Part shown: one piece after another, positions 16,843 to 25,519 of the stretch
How positions within the stretch are numbered: position 1 is the first letter of the stretch
Layout: each line of letters begins with the position of its first letter
Source: UBA5536 sp964592595
GTDB taxonomy: Bacteria; Bacteroidota; Bacteroidia; Bacteroidales; F082
Reading direction: 5' to 3'
Length of the DNA: 64,000 bases
NCBI GenBank assembly: GCA_964592595.1
Contig: CAZQFH010000013.1
Coordinates: 1 to 64,000, forward strand
Position numbers and translations under genes: made by a program
The notes under the pieces: generated by a model
What the model was told of the DNA's origin: nothing
Seen by the model: only the letters and a program-made list of their open reading frames with translations
Database searches by the model: none

Positions 16843-17784
16843 TTATTTTATAAGACCCATTTTGGCCGATATTTCAAGCATCCGTTCAATTGGAATCTTT
16901 GCTTTTTTTATAACTTCTTCAGGAAGCTCAATTGCTGGCTGTTCATTTTTTAGTGCATTCAATAGCTTCTCCATCGTATTGAGTTTCATATAAGGACAAT
17001 CATTGCAATTGCAAGTTTCATCAGATGGTACAATCAAAAATGTTTTTTGAGGCGAAGCCTGCTGCATTTTGTGTAAGATTCCTGTTTCAGTGGCCACGAT
17101 ATATTTTTGAGTATCATCTTTTTGAGTAAAATTCAATAAAGCTGTCGTAGAGCCAACAAAATCAGCTAATTCCAAAACAGGAGCCTTGCATTCAGGATGT
17201 GCAATCAATTTAGCATCCGGATTTGATGCCTTGAGGTTGATCACAGCTTCCGTTGATAAAATATCGTGTACCTCACAAGTTCCGTCCCACAAAACCATAT
17301 CCCGTCCAGTAAGCCGATTGATATAACCACCAAGATTTTTGTCAGGTGCAAAAATCAGTTGAGCATCTTTCGGAAAAGATTCTACAATCTGCAGAGCATT
17401 TCCAGAAGTGCAAATCACATCCGACATGGTCTTAACTGCAGCTGTACAGTTGATGTAGGATATTACTTTGTGATCGGGATATTGCTGAAGAAAAGCACGA
17501 AACTCCTCTTCAGGAGCACTGGCTGCCAACGAACAACCAGCTTCCAAATCGGGTAAAACAACTTTTTTGTTGGGATTTAAAATTTTGGCAGTTTCGGCCA
17601 TAAAATGCACACCAGCAAAAACAATGATAGCTGCTTTTGTTTGAGCAGCTTGTTGTGCTAACCCCAAACTATCTCCCACATAATCAGCAATATCTTGTAT
17701 TTCAGGAACTTGATAGTAATGCGCCAAAATAATAGCATTTTTTTGCTTTCTTAATTCATTTATTTCTTTTACTATTGCTGACAT
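16843..17784 (-). CDS. nadA: Quinolinate synthase
   Basis: [4Fe-4S] enzyme that condenses iminoaspartate with dihydroxyacetone phosphate in de novo NAD synthesis. Visible blocks include AIILAHYYQVPEIQDIADYVGDS, the Cys of DLEAGCSLA, INCTAAVKTMSDVICTSGNA and the C-terminal CNCNDCPYMKLNT with clustered cysteines. The start at 17784 gives 313 residues and begins at the conserved MSAIVKEINEL. The frame is open further to 17868, but a TAAATTTG promoter element lies at 17817-17824, inside that extension, supporting the shorter form. nadB and nadC are not nearby. It is the first gene of a three-gene run. Confidence 0.95.
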   Translation of the reverse strand: MSAIVKEINELRKQKNAIILAHYYQVPEIQDIADYVGDSLGLAQQAAQTKAAIIVFAGVHFMAETAKILNPNKKVVLPDLEAGCSLAASAPEEEFRAFLQQYPDHKVISYINCTAAVKTMSDVICTSGNALQIVESFPKDAQLIFAPDKNLGGYINRLTGRDMVLWDGTCEVHDILSTEAVINLKASNPDAKLIAHPECKAPVLELADFVGSTTALLNFTQKDDTQKYIVATETGILHKMQQASPQKTFLIVPSDETCNCNDCPYMKLNTMEKLLNALKNEQPAIELPEEVIKKAKIPIERMLEISAKMGLIK

Positions 17785-17816
17785 GACTCGAAATTTTCGA
17801 TGGTTTATTTCTGCAA

Positions 17817-17824
17817 CAAATTTA
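17817..17824 (-). promoter_or_regulatory. nadA promoter -7 element
   Basis: TAAATTTG on the minus strand (TAnnTTTG), 32 nt upstream of the chosen nadA start. It argues against the longer ORF start at 17868. Confidence 0.5.
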
Positions 17825-17880
17825 GCATAATTCAAACGTTTTTTCGAAAACTCAAATTTTTTCAACAAGGCGAATCACTA

Positions 17881-18397
17881 ATATTATTATTCTTTCTTAT
17901 TAATTTTTTAAAAAGAAATTGTTATTGTTGTTATACCTGTTGATAAGGTTTAAAAGTTTTTAAGAAAAAATTTGCATAATTCGTTATTCACATTTTATCA
18001 ACTAAAAAATGATATAATTATTTTACTAAAAACTTAAAAGTCAATATTTAAAAATTTGAAATTAAAACAGTCCTTTTTGTTTTTGTTGATAACTTCTTGT
18101 TAATCTCCTTAAAAAATTGTGTTTAAAAGCTGTGGAAAACTGGTGATAAAATCGACTTTATTAACAGCGAAAAAATACAGGCGACATCTATTGTTGATAA
18201 AGGTGCAATTATCAGAAGTTAATAACAGCTTATTAACTTTATCAACAACGCTATTGTTGATAAGTAATAACAAACACAAATTCAGTTAATTAGAATTAAA
18301 CTAGGTTTATTGGCAAACACATAATTCCTTGAATTAAAAGTACAAAAAGTATAAGCCGGGTAAAAATGAATAATTTTGTACGAAATATTTATCAACA
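17881..18397. other. Candidate chromosomal replication origin (oriC)
   Basis: This gene-free, very AT-rich stretch lies between divergent nadA and rpiB. It holds six exact copies of the nonamer TTATCAACA, a one-base variant of the DnaA box TTATCCACA: plus strand at 18239-18247 and 18389-18397; minus strand at 17938-17946, 18084-18092, 18192-18200 and 18255-18263. Near matches occur at 17995-18003, 18131-18139 and 18141-18149. Two boxes face each other with a 7-nt spacer at 18239-18263. A perfect 8-bp inverted repeat (GTTAATAA, 4 nt, TTATTAAC) is at 18218-18237. The T- and A-rich segment at 17881-17935 could be the unwinding element. A small hand tally of plus-strand coding lines gives G 74 : C 79 to the left and G 116 : C 74 to the right, consistent with a skew switch. 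dnaA is not in the window, which is common in Bacteroidota. Confidence 0.62.
18239..18263. repeat. Facing pair of DnaA-box-like nonamers
   Basis: TTATCAACA and TGTTGATAA separated by 7 nt form a 25-nt interrupted palindrome within the candidate origin. Confidence 0.7.
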
Positions 18398-18841
18398 ATG
18401 ACAATTGAACTCAAAACTATACCTCTGGCTTCCGATCATGGTGGCTATGAAATGAAAACATTTTTGGCAGAAAAATTACGTATTGCCGGTTACGAAGTAA
18501 TTGATTTTGGGACACATTCATCCGAAAGCGTGGATTATCCAGATATGATTCATCCACTTGCTGATGCTGTTGCCAAAGGAAAATTTCCTCTTGGAATCAT
18601 CATGTGTGGAAGTGGAAATGGGGCACAACTGGCTGCAAATAAGCATAAAGGTGTAAGGGCTGCTTTGTGTTGGAATGTAGAATTAGCCAGATTAGCGCGT
18701 GAGCATAATGATGCCAATATTTTGTCCTTGCCTGGTCGTTTTATCGCTTTTGATTTGGCCTGGGAAATGGTTCAGGTATTTTTGAGTACCTCTTTTGAAG
18801 GTGGACGTCATGATAAAAGGGTAAAAAAAATTGAAATTTAA
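18398..18841 (+). CDS. rpiB: Ribose-5-phosphate isomerase B
   Basis: Interconverts ribose 5-phosphate and ribulose 5-phosphate. The 147-residue protein has the RpiB/LacAB fold: LASDHGGYEMK at the start, DFGTHSSESVDYPD, and the IIMCGSGNGAQLAANKHKGVRAALCWN block carrying the catalytic Cys and the anion-binding loop, then REHNDANILSLPGRF. The start codon directly follows the last nonamer of the candidate origin. A TAATTTTG box at 18371-18378 is a possible -7 element. Confidence 0.95.
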   Translation: MTIELKTIPLASDHGGYEMKTFLAEKLRIAGYEVIDFGTHSSESVDYPDMIHPLADAVAKGKFPLGIIMCGSGNGAQLAANKHKGVRAALCWNVELARLAREHNDANILSLPGRFIAFDLAWEMVQVFLSTSFEGGRHDKRVKKIEI

Positions 18842-18867
18842 TTTAGCAACATTCTCACTTTGAGCGC

Positions 18868-20241
18868 ATGAACGAAAAAACGAATATTTTTAATAAAAAT
18901 GCCGAAAAAGTTGCTTTTGACAAAAATCATCGTCAAAAGATCAATTTTAATATTTCCCAATACGATCGTGCTGTTTTAAATGGCAAGCAACGTTATGACA
19001 AACTGGAAATAGCCAAACAACGAGCAGCAAATATTAAACATAAAACCTTGTCGCAACTCGACAAATACCTTGTTGAATTTGAAACCAATTTTACCAGAAA
19101 TGGTGGCAAAGTAATATGGGCTCGACACAGCGAGGAGGCTTGTACACAAATTGTAAAGCTGCTTAAAGAAGAACAGATTAAAAAGGTAGTGAAGTCGAAG
19201 TCGATGACTTCAGAAGAAATAAAACTTAACGAGCATCTCGAAAAGCATGGTATTCAATCGCTTGAAACTGATCTTGGTGAATTTATTGTTCAATTAGCCG
19301 GCGAAAAACCTTACCATATTGTTACACCTGCCATGCATAAATCCAAGGAAGATGTAGCAGATTTGTATCATCAAAAATTTCAAATTGATGCGGGAAGCAC
19401 ACCTGAAGAGATAACAGCCTATACCCGTTCACTTTTGAGGGATGAATTTCAGCAGGCAGGAGCGGGAATAACAGGAGCTAATTTTCTTTTGGCAGATATT
19501 GGTGGCATCGCTCTCACCGAAAACGAAGGTAATGGACTGATGACGATGGCATTTCCTAAACTGCATATTGTAGTAGCCGGAATAGAAAAAATATTGCCTT
19601 CGGTAGATGATCTCGACTTATTTTGGCCCTTGTTAGCTACTCATGGCACCGGCCAGCATATGACCGTTTACAATTCAATTGTAACTGCTGCCCGGCAAAA
19701 ATCGGATAGCTCAACACAGATGGTTGTTGTTTTGCTTGATAATGGAAGGAGCAAATTGCTTGAAAAGAGCAGACAACGTTCTGCTTTGTCTTGTATCAGA
19801 TGCGGTGCTTGTTTGAATGTTTGTCCTGTTTATAAAAATATCGGCGGATACACTTACGATACCACTTACACAGGACCAATAGGATCAGTAATTACGCCAC
19901 ATATGCAGGATATGAAAGAAAACAAACACTTGAGCTTTGCTTCCTCTTTGTGCGGCGCATGCACCGAAGTTTGTCCTGTTAAAATTCCACTACACGAATT
20001 ATTGTTACTTAATCGTGCACAAGCAGTAAGCGAAGGATGGACATTACCATCAGAACGGTTTGTAATGAAAAATGCAACAAGGGTGCTCAAAAGTCGCAAA
20101 CTTATTGATTTTGCAGGCAGCAGTACTAAAAACCTTGTTCTTAAATATTTTTTTAGTTCCCAATGGGGAAACAGGCGAAATTTACCAAAGTTTGCTAAAA
20201 AGTCTTTCAGTCAGTTGTGGCAGGAGCGAAGCGGGAAGTAA
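18868..20241 (+). CDS. lutB: LutB-type iron-sulfur protein (LUD domain)
   Basis: Component of LutABC-type L-lactate oxidation. An N-terminal LUD domain (about 60-300, including ADIGGIALTENEGNG) is followed by a ferredoxin-like module with two Cys motifs, CIRCGACLNVCP and CGACTEVCP, that should hold two [4Fe-4S] clusters. Length of 457 residues matches LutB. It starts 26 nt after rpiB. lutA and lutC are not adjacent in this window, since the next gene is convergent, so the electron path is incomplete here. Confidence 0.9.
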   Translation: MNEKTNIFNKNAEKVAFDKNHRQKINFNISQYDRAVLNGKQRYDKLEIAKQRAANIKHKTLSQLDKYLVEFETNFTRNGGKVIWARHSEEACTQIVKLLKEEQIKKVVKSKSMTSEEIKLNEHLEKHGIQSLETDLGEFIVQLAGEKPYHIVTPAMHKSKEDVADLYHQKFQIDAGSTPEEITAYTRSLLRDEFQQAGAGITGANFLLADIGGIALTENEGNGLMTMAFPKLHIVVAGIEKILPSVDDLDLFWPLLATHGTGQHMTVYNSIVTAARQKSDSSTQMVVVLLDNGRSKLLEKSRQRSALSCIRCGACLNVCPVYKNIGGYTYDTTYTGPIGSVITPHMQDMKENKHLSFASSLCGACTEVCPVKIPLHELLLLNRAQAVSEGWTLPSERFVMKNATRVLKSRKLIDFAGSSTKNLVLKYFFSSQWGNRRNLPKFAKKSFSQLWQERSGK

Positions 20242-20253
20242 GAAATATCAGGT

Positions 20254-21363
20254 TTATTCTCCGATAATTTCAGCTACTTTTTCGCGTAGTTCATTTCCTC
20301 TTAGGTTTTTAGCTATAATGATTCCATTTTCGTCCAGTAGTACTGAATGTGGAATAGATTGCACGCCATAAGGTTTTCCGGCAGCATTACCCCATCCAGC
20401 CAAATCAGAAACCTGTGTCCAATTCAGTTGATCGGCTTCAATGGCTTCGAGCCATTTTTCACGGTCGGTATCGAAAGAAACGCCAAACACATCAAAACCT
20501 TTATCTTTATAATCGTTGTGAATAGCCACAATATTTGGATTTTCGGCGCGACAGGGCTGACACCATGATGCCCAAAAATCCACCAGTAATACTTTTGAAC
20601 CAATATGATCGCTCAAAGTAATGAGTTCGTTGTCAGGATTTTCTTGCGAAAAATCAACAAAAGGCTGTCCTACTGCCACACGTTTTAAAGTTTTTACGCG
20701 ATCTGTTAATGCAGTAAGATAAGTTGATTCGGGTTTTTCAGAAAAATTGATAACAATACCTTCAAGTGATTCAAGATCAAATTGATAACTGTTTCTATAC
20801 ACCAAATAATGTGAAACCACATCGGCATTATTTTGCTTTACATAATCAATCAGGTAATTGTTTTTCTTTAGCTCAGTTTTGTCATAAAGTGCTTCAGCTT
20901 CAGCCATGGCTTCCTCATTTTGATCGGTAGCAGCTTTGCGATAGGCGTTATAATGTTCCTGTAACTGTTTATCAAAATCCTTATAGGTATCATCAAAAGC
21001 TTTTAATCTGTCGTTACTTGCTGAACCTGTGATTTCATATTCGCGAAGATTATTGGCATCGGCTGCCAAAATAATAGCTGCATTTTCCAGAAAAACAGCA
21101 ATACTTCCACGAACATCTTCAATCGAAATATAATAGATTTCAGGTGAATCAACTGAACCCGATAAAATTGCTTTTCCTTCGAGCAGCTGGGCAGAGTCTT
21201 CAACAACCCATGCACCATCCACCCTTTGTTGGAGTTTTATTTTTTTGCCTTCAGCATTACTAATATTTACTTTAAGCTCAAATTGCGCCTGTTCTTGAGG
21301 CGATTGGCATGAAATTGCGAATACGCTGATCAATGCTAATATAACAATCGAAAGTAGTTTCAT
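20254..21363 (-). CDS. TlpA-like thiol:disulfide lipoprotein with DUF4369-type N-terminus
   Basis: The 369-residue lipoprotein has its lipobox Cys at residue 19 (LISVFAISC). The N-terminal half is a beta-rich DUF4369-like domain. The C-terminal half is a thioredoxin fold with LLVDFWASWCQPCRAENP, so the WCxxC redox pair is intact, and the downstream cis-Pro region is SIPHSVLLDENG. It probably reduces or isomerises disulfides, or supplies reductant for cytochrome c maturation, on the periplasmic side. It is convergent with lutB. A TAGTTTTG box lies at 21389-21396. Confidence 0.88.
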   Translation of the reverse strand: MKLLSIVILALISVFAISCQSPQEQAQFELKVNISNAEGKKIKLQQRVDGAWVVEDSAQLLEGKAILSGSVDSPEIYYISIEDVRGSIAVFLENAAIILAADANNLREYEITGSASNDRLKAFDDTYKDFDKQLQEHYNAYRKAATDQNEEAMAEAEALYDKTELKKNNYLIDYVKQNNADVVSHYLVYRNSYQFDLESLEGIVINFSEKPESTYLTALTDRVKTLKRVAVGQPFVDFSQENPDNELITLSDHIGSKVLLVDFWASWCQPCRAENPNIVAIHNDYKDKGFDVFGVSFDTDREKWLEAIEADQLNWTQVSDLAGWGNAAGKPYGVQSIPHSVLLDENGIIIAKNLRGNELREKVAEIIGE

Positions 21364-21388
21364 TGGGAAAATGTTTAGATTATGAATG

Positions 21389-21396
21389 CAAAACTA
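21389..21396 (-). promoter_or_regulatory. Promoter -7 element for the TlpA-like gene
   Basis: TAGTTTTG on the minus strand (TAnnTTTG), 26 nt upstream of the start codon. Confidence 0.45.
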
Positions 21397-21445
21397 AGTT
21401 TTCTTGATCAATTACTAGCTGTAAAAAAGATGAGCTGAATCAATT

Positions 21446-21958
21446 TTAGCGTTTGCGTTGTGGCTGAAAAAAATATACTAACATCAAAATTAAGGCTTCT
21501 GATAAAGGAGCGCTCAATAAAAGACGATACAGGCTATCACTCAAATGTTGCGGATCAAATGATTCCAAAAGAAATAAAGTCAAATGGTGCAATACGATCA
21601 AACTTATGGAATAACTAATAAACCAACGGCTACCCATTTCAGTGATATTAGGCTCTGAGGCGCTTTCGGGCAAAGGTGCGCCTGATGCCAGACGAACGAC
21701 ATAGGGTCTCACAAAAGCAACTAAAACTGTAGCTGCTGCGTGTAATCCGGGCGTTGCCATAAACAAATCGATTGCAAATCCGGTGCCAAAACCTAAAAAT
21801 AATAACAGCCAATGAGGTATTTTAAAAGGCAAGAGCATAATGAATAAAGGGTAAATGAAAGGATTTACATAACCACCAATAAGGATATGATTGAGCACCA
21901 TCACCTGTATGAAGATCAGAGCAATAAACCGAAAACTATGGCGTAAAAAATTATTCAT
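21446..21958 (-). CDS. mreD: Rod shape-determining protein MreD
   Basis: The 170-residue polytopic membrane protein has about five hydrophobic segments and is the third gene of mreB-mreC-mreD. It begins with an 8-nt overlap with mreC. MreD links MreC to the elongasome in the inner membrane. Sequence conservation of MreD is low, so the call rests on topology and position. Confidence 0.85.
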   Translation of the reverse strand: MNNFLRHSFRFIALIFIQVMVLNHILIGGYVNPFIYPLFIMLLPFKIPHWLLLFLGFGTGFAIDLFMATPGLHAAATVLVAFVRPYVVRLASGAPLPESASEPNITEMGSRWFISYSISLIVLHHLTLFLLESFDPQHLSDSLYRLLLSAPLSEALILMLVYFFQPQRKR

Positions 21959-22769
21959 CCACGCGAATCATTAAAAGTGAATCCAATTCTGGTCGGTGTT
22001 TGTTGTCAACTACATAAACTTGTCGCAGACGGTTAAAATCAGTTGCAAAACGAATGCGAGCCTGATTTAATGCACCATCGTTGCTGGTAATGTAGTTTTC
22101 GACCGTTCCTACTAAAATTCCCTCCGGAAATAAGTGAGAATTCCCACTTGTTATTAATGTATCTCCTTTGTTTACAATAAGATGTGTTGGAATATGGTCG
22201 ATAAGTCCAAAACGATAATCACCACCCTGCCAACTGAGATTAGCTAAATTTCCATTATTTTTAAACCGTACACTAATAGCTGCAAATTTGTGTAGCAAGC
22301 TCATTCCAATAGCATAGTTTTTACTCACTCCGGTAATGATTCCGGCTACACCTTCGGGTGAGATAATTCCCATATCTTTTTCAATTCCAGATTCGTAGCC
22401 TTTATTCAAGATTATATAATTATTTCTGAAATGTACATTATTACTCACTACTCTGGCAGGTAAATAATGAAAAATGGTATCGTTGAAGTATAATGAATCC
22501 TTTTCCGAAAATAGTGGATTATGTTGAAGTTGTTGCCTTAAATAGGCATTTTCCTGAGCAAGTAATTCATTGGTTTGTTGCAGATAAAAATAATCCGTTA
22601 CCGATTTTTGCATACGATAAAAAACTCCGCTTATGGCGCTGTTCATGGTAAAAGCAGCTGTCCGGTGATAGGCATTACTTCGAAAAAGCAGGTTTAATGC
22701 TAAAATTTCGAGTAGCAAAAAGAGCAGCAGTACATGGTGTTTTTGAATAAAACGAATCAGGTTAATCAT
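21951..22769 (-). CDS. mreC: Rod shape-determining protein MreC
   Basis: The 272-residue bitopic protein has one N-terminal membrane helix (HHVLLLFLLLEILALNLLF), a coiled-coil region (about 55-85, rich in Gln and Leu), and the beta-rich MreC domain with NKGYESGIEKDMGIISPEGVAGIITG and GDTLITSGNSHLFPEGILVG. It scaffolds PBP2 and RodA to MreB during cell elongation. It lies 21 nt after mreB and overlaps mreD. Confidence 0.95.
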   Translation of the reverse strand: MINLIRFIQKHHVLLLFLLLEILALNLLFRSNAYHRTAAFTMNSAISGVFYRMQKSVTDYFYLQQTNELLAQENAYLRQQLQHNPLFSEKDSLYFNDTIFHYLPARVVSNNVHFRNNYIILNKGYESGIEKDMGIISPEGVAGIITGVSKNYAIGMSLLHKFAAISVRFKNNGNLANLSWQGGDYRFGLIDHIPTHLIVNKGDTLITSGNSHLFPEGILVGTVENYITSNDGALNQARIRFATDFNRLRQVYVVDNKHRPELDSLLMIRVDE

Positions 22770-22790
22770 ACCTGTTGAGCTGGGTTCCTG

Positions 22791-23813
22791 TTATTTAATT
22801 AGGAACGGGAATTTATCAAAGTTTTTGAGTGCAATTCCTGTTCCACGTGCAACAGCACGCAATGGATCTTCGGCTACATGTACCGGAAGTTTGGTTTTAT
22901 GATGCAAACGTTTGTCGAGGCCACGTAACAAAGAACCGCCGCCAGCCAGGTAAATACCTGTACGGTAGATATCAGCCGATAGTTCAGGCGGTGTCATTTC
23001 CAAAGCATTAAGCACAGCAGCCTCTATTTTGGAAATACTTTTATCCAGGCAATGAGCAATCTCGGTATAATTCACTTTGATTTCTTTCGGGATGCCTGTA
23101 AGCATATCGCGACCATGCACCGGGAATTCGTCTGGCGGATTATCAATACTGGGCAAAGCAGCACCAACTTCAATTTTGATCCGTTCGGCAGTGCGTTCGC
23201 CTATGTTGATATTATGTTGTTTGCGCATATATTCTTCAATATCAGCATTAAAGTCGTCGCCGGCAATGCGGATTGACTTGTTGTTTACAATACCGCCAAG
23301 TGCGATTACAGCAATTTCACTAGTACCGCCCCCAATATCAATGATCATATTACCGGTAGGTTCCAGCACATCGATGCCGATACCAATAGCAGCTGCCATG
23401 GGTTCATGTATCAAACGCACTTCTTTGGCTCCGGCTTGTTCTGCGGAGTCTTTCACTGCTCTTTCTTCCACTTCGGTAATACCCGAAGGAATACAGATAA
23501 CCATTTTGAGGGCAGGAGGAAACAGCCTGCTTTTGATACCGATCATTTTTATCATTTCACGCATCATATATTCGGCTGCCTGAAAATCAGCAATTACACC
23601 ATCGCGCAGCGGTCTGATTGTTTTAATATTTTCGTGCGTTTTGCCATGCATCATCATGGCTTTTTTGCCTACAGCTATAATTTTTCCTGTATCGCGTTGT
23701 ATAGCAACGATAGAGGGTTCATCAACCACTACTTTGTCGTTGTAAATAATAATTGTGTTTGCCGTTCCGAGGTCGATGGCAATTTCTTTATTCAGAAATG
23801 AAAATAGTCCCAT
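22791..23813 (-). CDS. mreB: Actin-like cell shape protein MreB
   Basis: The 340-residue actin homologue has IDLGTANTIIIY (phosphate 1), IDIGGGTSEIAVIALGG (phosphate 2) and YLAGGGSLLRGLDKRL (adenosine motif). It polymerises under the inner membrane and guides lateral wall synthesis, so the organism is probably a rod. It is the first of the mreBCD genes and follows purH by 13 nt, so purH-mreBCD are likely one transcript. Confidence 0.97.
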   Translation of the reverse strand: MGLFSFLNKEIAIDLGTANTIIIYNDKVVVDEPSIVAIQRDTGKIIAVGKKAMMMHGKTHENIKTIRPLRDGVIADFQAAEYMMREMIKMIGIKSRLFPPALKMVICIPSGITEVEERAVKDSAEQAGAKEVRLIHEPMAAAIGIGIDVLEPTGNMIIDIGGGTSEIAVIALGGIVNNKSIRIAGDDFNADIEEYMRKQHNINIGERTAERIKIEVGAALPSIDNPPDEFPVHGRDMLTGIPKEIKVNYTEIAHCLDKSISKIEAAVLNALEMTPPELSADIYRTGIYLAGGGSLLRGLDKRLHHKTKLPVHVAEDPLRAVARGTGIALKNFDKFPFLIK

Positions 23814-23826
23814 AAGGCCCTGTTTT

Positions 23827-25341
23827 TTAATGTTTAAAATGCCTGATTCCGGTAAATACCATACTCATCTGGTGCTGATTACAATAATCGATCGATTCCT
23901 GATCGCGCACTGAACCACCGGGCTGCACTATTGCTGTTATACCTGCCTTGTGTGCCAGCTCAACAGAGTCGGCAAAAGGGAAAAAGGCATCAGATGCCAT
24001 TACAGCATCTTTCAGATCAAATCCAAAGCTCTGCGCTTTGGCGATAGCTTGCTTCAGGGCATCAACCCTTGAAGTTTGTCCTACACCAGCAGCCAGTAAT
24101 TGTTTGTTTTTTACCAGAACAATAGCATTGGAGCGGGTATGCTTTACCACCTTGTTGGCAAATACCAAATCATCGTATTGACGATTTTCGGGTTGCTTCA
24201 GGGTAACTGCTTTCATATCTTTGGCAGTTTCTGTTTTAAGGTCTTTGTCTTGAGCAAGAAAACCGTTTAATGCTATTTTGTATATGCTTTGAGGTAATGC
24301 AGCAGGACGCAACCGCAAAATTATTCTATTTTTTCGGGATTGCAGGATTTGTAGCGCATTTTTTTCATAATCACGTGCAAGGACGATTTCAAAAAAGAGA
24401 CTGTTGATGATTTCGGCGGTTTTTGCGTCTATGATATGGTTGCTAATCAGCACCCCACCAAAAGCCGAAACAGGATCTCCTGCCAATGCAGCTTCATAAG
24501 CATCGCTCAAAATATCGCGGCTGGCTATTCCGCAGGCGTTATTGTGTTTGAGAATAGCAAAAGTGGTGTTTTCAAATTCTTTTATCAGGTTGATTCCGGC
24601 ATCCAGATCGAGCAGGTTATTATAGGATAATTCCTTTCCGTGAAGCTGTTCGAAGAGTTTATCCAGCTCGCCATAAAAGCTGGCTTCCTGATGGGGGTTT
24701 TCGCCATAACGCAGTTTTTTTGGATGACTCAAACTCAGCCTGACACCTTCTTCGGCACGACCGCCAAACCAGTTGTAAATAGCTGCATCGTAATGAGAGC
24801 TTATTCCAAAAGCCAACCCGGCAAAATGAAGCCTGTTTTCGAGGCTTGTCTCACCATTTTGTGTGTTTAGTAGTGCGATTAAATCGTCGTAGTAGCGCAC
24901 CGAAGGGACGATGAGTACTTCTTCATAGTTTTTGGCTGCAGCCCTGATCAGCGAAATACCTCCAATATCAATCTTTTCGACGATTTGTTGTTTTTCAGCA
25001 TTTGCTGCAACAGTTTGTTCAAAAGGATAAAGATCAACAATAACCAGATCAAAGGCGGGTATTTCGTATTGCTCAAGCTGTTCGCGGTGGCTACTTTGTG
25101 AACTGCGGGCCAATATGCCGCCAAAAACTTTAGGATGCAGGGTTTTAACACGTCCGTCGAGTATGGAAGGATAGCCTGTGAGCGACTCCACTTCGGTTAC
25201 CGGAATATTTAATTCCTTTATAAAATTATAGGTTCCGCCTGTTGCAAACAGCTTTATGCCGAGTTGATGCAACAGCTGTGCTATCTGGTCGAGTTTATCT
25301 TTGTAAAAAACTGAAATTAAAGCGTTTTTAATTTTTTTCAA
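23827..25341 (-). CDS. purH: Bifunctional AICAR transformylase / IMP cyclohydrolase
   Basis: Catalyses the last two steps of IMP synthesis. The N-terminal IMP cyclohydrolase (MGS-like) domain has LFATGGTYNFIKE and GYPSILDGRVKTLHPKVFGGILAR. The C-terminal transformylase has LRYGENPHQEASFYG and AILKHNNACGIASRD with the catalytic Lys-His pair, then SDAFFPFADSVELAHKAGI. Length of 504 residues is normal. It leads a probable purH-mreBCD transcript. Confidence 0.97.
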   Translation of the reverse strand: MKKIKNALISVFYKDKLDQIAQLLHQLGIKLFATGGTYNFIKELNIPVTEVESLTGYPSILDGRVKTLHPKVFGGILARSSQSSHREQLEQYEIPAFDLVIVDLYPFEQTVAANAEKQQIVEKIDIGGISLIRAAAKNYEEVLIVPSVRYYDDLIALLNTQNGETSLENRLHFAGLAFGISSHYDAAIYNWFGGRAEEGVRLSLSHPKKLRYGENPHQEASFYGELDKLFEQLHGKELSYNNLLDLDAGINLIKEFENTTFAILKHNNACGIASRDILSDAYEAALAGDPVSAFGGVLISNHIIDAKTAEIINSLFFEIVLARDYEKNALQILQSRKNRIILRLRPAALPQSIYKIALNGFLAQDKDLKTETAKDMKAVTLKQPENRQYDDLVFANKVVKHTRSNAIVLVKNKQLLAAGVGQTSRVDALKQAIAKAQSFGFDLKDAVMASDAFFPFADSVELAHKAGITAIVQPGGSVRDQESIDYCNQHQMSMVFTGIRHFKH

Positions 25342-25519
25342 GGCTTGCGAATATTTTGATTTTCAGACTGCAAGATTATTAAAAAATGACAGGTGAAGCA
25401 ATCAATAAGGGCTATTTTTTAGGATAAACTTCATTATACTGATTTCATTGTGCAGGAATATTTTTCTGATGAACGCTTTCCCAAACGAAATACTTATTTT
25501 TACAGCCTAAAACAAGCTT

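Noticed and set aside
23077..23583. Long open frame antisense to mreB (168 codons), and others such as 14895-15395 and 39389-39931
   Set aside because: They lie inside well-supported genes in the opposite or shifted frame, have no family pattern, and arise from the GC and codon bias of the real gene.
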